A DNA stretch of 64,000 nucleotides from Streptomyces sp. SCSIO 75703. GTDB lineage: Bacteria > Actinomycetota > Actinomycetes > Streptomycetales > Streptomycetaceae. The notes beneath the pieces were generated by a model. That model ran no database searches. It was not told the origin of the DNA and saw nothing but the letters and a program-made list of their open reading frames with translations. Both the position numbers and the translations under genes were made by a program. The stretch's first letter is position 1, and each line of letters starts with the position of its first letter. The DNA lies in NCBI RefSeq assembly GCF_036607905.1, contig NZ_CP144555.1, positions 6,138,001 through 6,202,000 of the forward strand. Direction: 5' to 3'. This document shows positions 60,346 through 64,000 of this stretch, piece by piece.

Positions 60346-61119
60346 GTGTCCCTGCGGATGAACGACCCTGCGCCCCCGGGCGAGCCGGCGCCGCGCCCCC
60401 TGTCCGCGCGGTCGGTGCTGCTGAGCCTGCTGCTCGGCACCCACCCCCCGGAACTGCCGGCGGGGGAGCTGGTCCGCCTGGCGGAACGCTTCGGCGTCGG
60501 CTCCTCCACGGCGCGGGCGGCGCTCAGCCGCATGGCGTCGGCCGGCGACCTGCGGCGCACCGGGCGGCCCGGGTACCGCCTCAGCGAACGGCTGCTGGAG
60601 CGCCAACGGCGCCAGGACGAGGCGGTCCGGCCGCACACGCGTCCCTGGGACGGCGACTGGGAGATGGTCGTGATCACCGCGACCGGACGCGGCCCCGCCG
60701 AACGCGCCGAACTCCGCGCCCGGCTGGCCGCCCTGCGCCTGGCCGAACTCCGCGAGGGCGTCTGGCTGCGTCCCGCCAACCTGCTCCGTCCGCTGCCCGG
60801 GGACCTCGGTGAGGTCGCCGGGCGCTACACCTGCCGTCCCGGTGACCGGCCCGACGCGGAACTGGCCGCGGTCCTCTGGCCGTTGGACGCCTGGGCGGAC
60901 AGGGCCCGCGCGCTGCTCGCCCACGTCGACACGGCCGGGGACCCGGCCGGCCGCCTCGCGGCCTTCGCGGCCGTCGTACGCCACCTGCTCGCGGACCCCG
61001 TGCTGCCGCCGTCACTCCTGCCGGACGGCTGGCCCGGACCGGCCCTGCGCGACGCGTACACGCGCTACCAGCGCGAACAGGCCGGGCGGGTCCGGGCGGA
61101 GAGCGGTTCCCCGGGGTGA
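60346..61119 (+). CDS. PaaX-family transcriptional regulator
   Basis: The 257-residue protein has an N-terminal winged helix (about 20-80: RSVLLSLLLGTHPPELPAG, then FGVGSSTARAALSRMASAG), a Cas2-like central domain (about 95-180: RPWDGDWEMVVIT), and a helical PaaX C-terminal domain (VWLRPANL...). PaaX repressors respond to phenylacetyl-CoA or other acyl-CoAs; here the divergent acyl-CoA dehydrogenase gene is the likely target. GTG 60346 or ATG 60358 may start it; neither has a strong RBS. Confidence 0.9.
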   Translation: MSLRMNDPAPPGEPAPRPLSARSVLLSLLLGTHPPELPAGELVRLAERFGVGSSTARAALSRMASAGDLRRTGRPGYRLSERLLERQRRQDEAVRPHTRPWDGDWEMVVITATGRGPAERAELRARLAALRLAELREGVWLRPANLLRPLPGDLGEVAGRYTCRPGDRPDAELAAVLWPLDAWADRARALLAHVDTAGDPAGRLAAFAAVVRHLLADPVLPPSLLPDGWPGPALRDAYTRYQREQAGRVRAESGSPG

Positions 61120-61799
61120 GGTGCGGCCGTGCGCGCCGTCGAGGCTGACGGTCCGCCTGTACGGGGGCGAGCGGTTGCCGCGGGAGCGGACGAAGGTGCC
61201 GGAGTGCCGCACGGTGCGACCGGGGATGTTCGGCGTCCCGGCCCCGTGGAACGGGAGCGCCTTGCCGCCGGCCTCAGGGCCGGTCCCTGCTCGGCGCCCT
61301 GGCCGCCGGAGCCCCGGGTCGATCGAGGGGCGAGGGTGGCCGGCGCGCCGGTCGTCACGCGGGTGTCGGCGCGGAGGCGTGGGGGCATGGTCCGGTTCCT
61401 TCCGGTGGGCACGCGGGCGGTGGTTCAGGTACATGGGGCGCGTTCAGGGATGAAGGGCGACGTGCCGACGTGTGGTCGGCGTGGGTCGCTCGCCTGTACC
61501 CGCCTGGCGGGGCCGGTGCGGGTTGCTGCCGGCGGCCGGGGGCTGTTCAGTCCGCTGAACGGAACGGACGGTGTCAGCGCTTTCCCGACAACGCTCCGCA
61601 CGGTCCCGTTCCGGTCACCTCGGCGGTGCCTGGTGGCGGTGGTCCAGGGTCCGCTCGGCTGTCGGGGTAGCGGCGGGGCCGATCGTGCGTGTTCTGTTCG
61701 TATGGAAAGTGATCATTTGCTTACGTTCTGTATATGGTGGAAGCATCTTTCGGTGATCGTTCTCTGCGGCTTTCCGATCGTTGTCCGGGCGACGTCGAG
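61120..61799. other. 680-bp gap with an AT-rich promoter patch
   Basis: No gene is supported in 61120-61680. GTTCAG and CTGAAC (61545-61560) form a 6-bp hairpin. From about 61695 to 61790 the composition turns AT-rich (TTGCTTACG, then TATATGG), with third positions unlike coding sequence, so this is the leader/promoter of the next gene. Confidence 0.55.
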
Positions 61800-62279
61800 A
61801 TGTCCGTGCGGCAGACCTGGGTGGTGCGGGAGGGCGGCGCCACGTGCACGTGGTTCGACCTCCGGCTGGCCTTCGCCGACGGGGCGTGGATCGACGCCCT
61901 GGCCGTCCTGTCGGACGGCGCTCTCCGGGTCGACGCGGTGCGCGCCGAACCCGCGCTCTCCCTCGACGACCTCGCGGCGCTCGGGGAGTGGCTGGAAGGC
62001 CCCCTCTACGAGGCGTGCGTGTCCGGCGCCGCCGAGGCCGCGCCGGCCGCCGCGCGCCGGGCACGGCTCGCCTGGCCGCGCGGCACGGAGGGACGCCGCC
62101 TCGTCGCGCGGGAGTACCGTGCGGCCCGGGAGGGGGGCGACGACCCCGTCCTGGCGGTGATGCGGGCGACCGGGCAGAGCCGCCGCCGCTCGCTCCGGCT
62201 CATCGGCGAGGCCCGTGACGAGGGGTTCCTCGCGCCGCGCCACGCCCGCCGGGAGGCCGGGGCGCCCCCGGCGCCGTGA
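61800..62279 (+). CDS. Streptomyces-type hypothetical protein (DUF6214-like)
   Basis: The 159-residue protein has an N-terminal beta-rich part (TWFDLRLAFADGAWIDALAVLSDG), an acidic helix (LDDLAALGEWLEGPLYEAC), and a C-terminal helical part DPVLAVMRATGQSRRRSLRLIGEARD, which reads like an HTH and resembles the replication/transfer-associated DUF6214 family as I remember it. Start chosen at ATG 61800; the longer frame to 61734 has AT-rich third positions typical of noncoding DNA. Its stop lies within a small hairpin (62274-62294). Confidence 0.65.
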   Translation: MSVRQTWVVREGGATCTWFDLRLAFADGAWIDALAVLSDGALRVDAVRAEPALSLDDLAALGEWLEGPLYEACVSGAAEAAPAAARRARLAWPRGTEGRRLVAREYRAAREGGDDPVLAVMRATGQSRRRSLRLIGEARDEGFLAPRHARREAGAPPAP

Positions 62280-62294
62280 CCGGCCTTGTCACGG
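62274..62294. terminator. Small hairpin at convergent gene ends
   Basis: CCGTGAC (62274-62280, containing the stop codon of the plus-strand gene) pairs with GTCACGG (62288-62294). It lies between that gene and the convergent TetR gene ending at 62322. Confidence 0.4.
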
Positions 62295-62321
62295 GCGCGC
62301 GCCCCTCGTGACCCGTTCGGG

Positions 62322-63017
62322 CTACTCGCGCCGGTCGGGCCTGGCGGGCCGGCCCTCCTGGCGCGGCAGGTCCGTCGCGAAGAACCGCGACAGGTCCGTC
62401 TCGCGCGTCCCGCCGGGTGCCTGGGCCTCCGGCGGGACCCCGAGGCCCCAGTCGAGCCCGTACCGCCGGAACAGCTCGGCGCGCAGCACCGGCACCGGCA
62501 TCGGCACGCCCGGCACCAGGGCCGCGAAGACGGCGCCCATCAGCAGCGCGCGCAGCATCGGGTAGTCGCGGTCCACGTCCCGCGAACCGTGCCGCACCAC
62601 CGTGTCGCGCAGCAGTTCGGCCAGTCGCCGCTGCTCCGGGCAGGGGACGAAGCCCTCGGCCTGGAGCAGCCCGGCCATGTGGTGCCGCATGAGCACCGGC
62701 CGGTCCCGGGCGAGGCCCAGGATCGCGTCGATGGCCCGCGCCATCCGCTCCGGACCCCCCTCGGCGTGCGGCTCCCGCTCCAGGGCCTCCTCCAGCGTGC
62801 GGTGCATCAGCCGGTGCACCGCGGACTGCACGAGGTGGCGTTTGCCCGGAAAGTAGTACGAGACCAGACCGCGCGCCGATCCCGCCCGGTCGGCGATGTC
62901 GCCCAGCGTGGTGGCGTCGTAGCCGCGCTCGGCGACCAGTTCGACGGCGGCTTGCAGGAGCCGCTCCTTCGAACGCCTCCGCAACTCTTCATTGACCGAG
63001 GCGCTGCGCGGGGACAT
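62322..63017 (-). CDS. TetR-family transcriptional regulator
   Basis: The 231-residue protein has a standard TetR N-terminus: ERLLQAAVELVAERGYDATTLGDIADRAGSARGLVSYYFPGKRHLV split across about 18-64, with the SYYFPGK recognition-helix end. The C-terminal ligand domain is unclassified. AGGAG lies six bases before the ATG. A palindrome between the -10 box and the RBS suggests autoregulation. Its target may be the PAP2 gene upstream or an unlinked gene. Confidence 0.92.
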   Translation of the reverse strand: MSPRSASVNEELRRRSKERLLQAAVELVAERGYDATTLGDIADRAGSARGLVSYYFPGKRHLVQSAVHRLMHRTLEEALEREPHAEGGPERMARAIDAILGLARDRPVLMRHHMAGLLQAEGFVPCPEQRRLAELLRDTVVRHGSRDVDRDYPMLRALLMGAVFAALVPGVPMPVPVLRAELFRRYGLDWGLGVPPEAQAPGGTRETDLSRFFATDLPRQEGRPARPDRRE

Positions 63018-63036
63018 GCTGTACTCCTGCGTTGAC

Positions 63037-63056
63037 TGGCTGGCAGCCAACTATAC
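63037..63056 (-). promoter_or_regulatory. TetR autoregulatory operator and -10 box
   Basis: TGGCTG-G-CAGCCA (63037-63049) is a perfect palindrome 20 bases before the TetR ATG. On the minus strand TATAGT (63050-63055) directly precedes it as a -10 box, so binding would block transcription start. Confidence 0.6.
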
Positions 63057-63310
63057 TCAGCGCTGAGGGACAGGCCCCGTGCCGGGGCTGTTTCGGCTGC
63101 CGTCTTCCTCGGGCGACACGGGGGATCGTCCGAGGAAGGCCGGCCGCTCTTCCCGAAGACCCCGGTGACCTGGTGATCCGACGACCCGCCGACGGGTGCG
63201 ACGGCCGCCTGCCCCGGGTCCGGGGAGCCGGCGGGGAGACGACTTCGCCCCCGCGCCCGTGCCGCGCGGGGCCGCCGGTGGCCTCGGCACGACCTCACAG
63301 GGCGATACAC

Positions 63311-64000
63311 CTAGCGCGTCTCCGGGCCGCCCGTCACTGCCGTGGCCCGGGGGTGCCAGCGTTCGTGCGCGAGGACCGCGAGGGCCACCACCAGGCCCCC
63401 GAACAGCCAGCCGCCCACGACGTCGCTGAGCCAGTGGACGCCCAGCCACACCCGGGTCGCGCCGACGCCCACCACGGACACCACGGCCGCGGCCCCCGCG
63501 GTACGGCGTGCCGCGCGCGGGGCGCCGTAGCGGTACACGAGCCACACCAGCGCCCCGCACACGACGGTGGCCGTCATGGCGTGGCCCGACGGGAAGGCGG
63601 CGTACCGCGCGGAGTCGACCGGGTGCGCCCAGACCGGCCGGGGGCGGCCCACCGCCGCCTTCAGCGCCTGCTGGAACACGCCGCCCACCGCGCACGTGAC
63701 CGCGAGCCACAGGGCGGTCCACCGGTCCCGGATCCAGCCCCACAGCCACACCGCGACACCGGCGCACAGCACGCGCATCGTCCACGGGTCCCACAGCCGG
63801 TCGGACAGGAAGCGCATCCCGTCCGTGACGTTCTCGTGCCCGAGCGCCCAACGGTGCGTGACCCGGGCGACGTCCCCGTCGAGGCCGGTCAGCGGACGCC
63901 ACGAGACGGCGACCGGGACGGTCAGCAGGAGACAGGCGAGGGCGAGCGCCCCGGCCGTGCCGAGGGCACCGTGCGGGAAGCGGCGGCGGGGCGGGGAGAC
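63311..64000 (-). CDS. PAP2-family phosphatase, 5' part beyond the window
   Basis: At least 230 residues are visible and the frame remains open to position 64000, so the start is off-window. The phosphatase motifs are complete: KAAVGRPRP, FPSGHAMT and TRVWLGVHWLSD, with the conserved Lys, Arg, His and Asp. Five or six membrane helices surround them. Such enzymes dephosphorylate undecaprenyl or phosphatidyl phosphates at the outer membrane face. The visible N-terminal part reads through a first helix (LALACLLLTVPVAVSW). Confidence 0.9.
   Translation of the reverse strand, partial: VSPPRRRFPHGALGTAGALALACLLLTVPVAVSWRPLTGLDGDVARVTHRWALGHENVTDGMRFLSDRLWDPWTMRVLCAGVAVWLWGWIRDRWTALWLAVTCAVGGVFQQALKAAVGRPRPVWAHPVDSARYAAFPSGHAMTATVVCGALVWLVYRYGAPRAARRTAGAAAVVSVVGVGATRVWLGVHWLSDVVGGWLFGGLVVALAVLAHERWHPRATAVTGGPETR

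Noticed and set aside
61012..61434. A minus-strand frame after the PaaX-type gene
   Set aside because: It is partly antisense to the regulator gene, has no RBS and gives a Pro/Arg-rich product; too weak to call.
61734..61799. Longer N-terminus for the hypothetical gene at 61800
   Set aside because: Third codon positions in this part are mostly T or A, unlike coding sequence here, and no RBS precedes ATG 61734.
1..64000. CRISPR arrays, tRNA or rRNA genes, phage genes
   Set aside because: No regularly spaced palindromic repeats, no cloverleaf or rRNA core sequences and no integrase, capsid or tail-like proteins were seen by reading both strands.

Overview
The window is high-GC actinobacterial chromosome, almost certainly Streptomyces. 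Coding third positions are nearly all G or C. Several lineage-typical families occur: conservon proteins CvnD and CvnB, DUF6397-, DUF5997-, DUF5709- and DUF2267-type proteins, an HTH-ROK xylose regulator, and a type B ribosomal protein L31. One gene has a rare TTA codon. No rRNA, tRNA, CRISPR array or prophage is visible. Both ends cut through genes.

1-9270: a catabolic island. Two transcription units run on the minus strand. Unit A (8144 to 3340) is an NCS1-type permease with an odd zinc-ribbon tail, an FadH-like FMN/4Fe-4S/FAD reductase and a Tat-exported metallo-beta-lactamase-fold hydrolase. Unit B (3183 to beyond position 1) is the beta and alpha subunits of a Rieske ring-hydroxylating dioxygenase, a cis-dihydrodiol dehydrogenase and an isochorismatase-family amidase. 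Each unit begins with a nearly identical 32-base promoter/operator element, so they look like one regulon for an imported, probably nitrogen-containing aromatic. No ferredoxin, reductase or ring-cleavage gene is in view. A decayed IS5-type transposase lies on the right flank.

9268-18021: an aldehyde dehydrogenase next to a GAF-domain activator, a Tat-exported amidase, and a xylose locus (ROK regulator, xylB, divergent xylA).

18200-31800: mainly core or lineage-conserved genes. These include a NUDIX hydrolase, a small membrane protein behind four 11-bp direct repeats, an Ntn-type amide hydrolase, an MpaB-type oxygenase, a methyltransferase, a dispersed conservon (CvnD, and CvnB with a TTA codon), an F420/FMN PPOX protein, TesB, a large DEAD/DEAH helicase and a type B L31.

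32400-39600: three ABC exporter genes. Two form an overlapping pair whose ATP-site motifs are degenerate in complementary ways, predicting a heterodimer with one working ATP site. The third is a single-gene exporter divergent from a MarR regulator with an inverted-repeat operator between them.

39600-64000: cell-envelope and housekeeping genes. They include an MltG-type transglycosylase, polysaccharide deacetylase, glycosyltransferase, a DMT transporter, a FUSC exporter with a divergent Lrp/AsnC regulator, a lactonase behind a DasR-like site, a CbiX-like protein lacking its metal-binding histidines, a GlcNAc-kinase-like protein, ung, an AidB-like acyl-CoA dehydrogenase divergent from a PaaX-type regulator, a TetR regulator and a PAP2 phosphatase cut by the window end.
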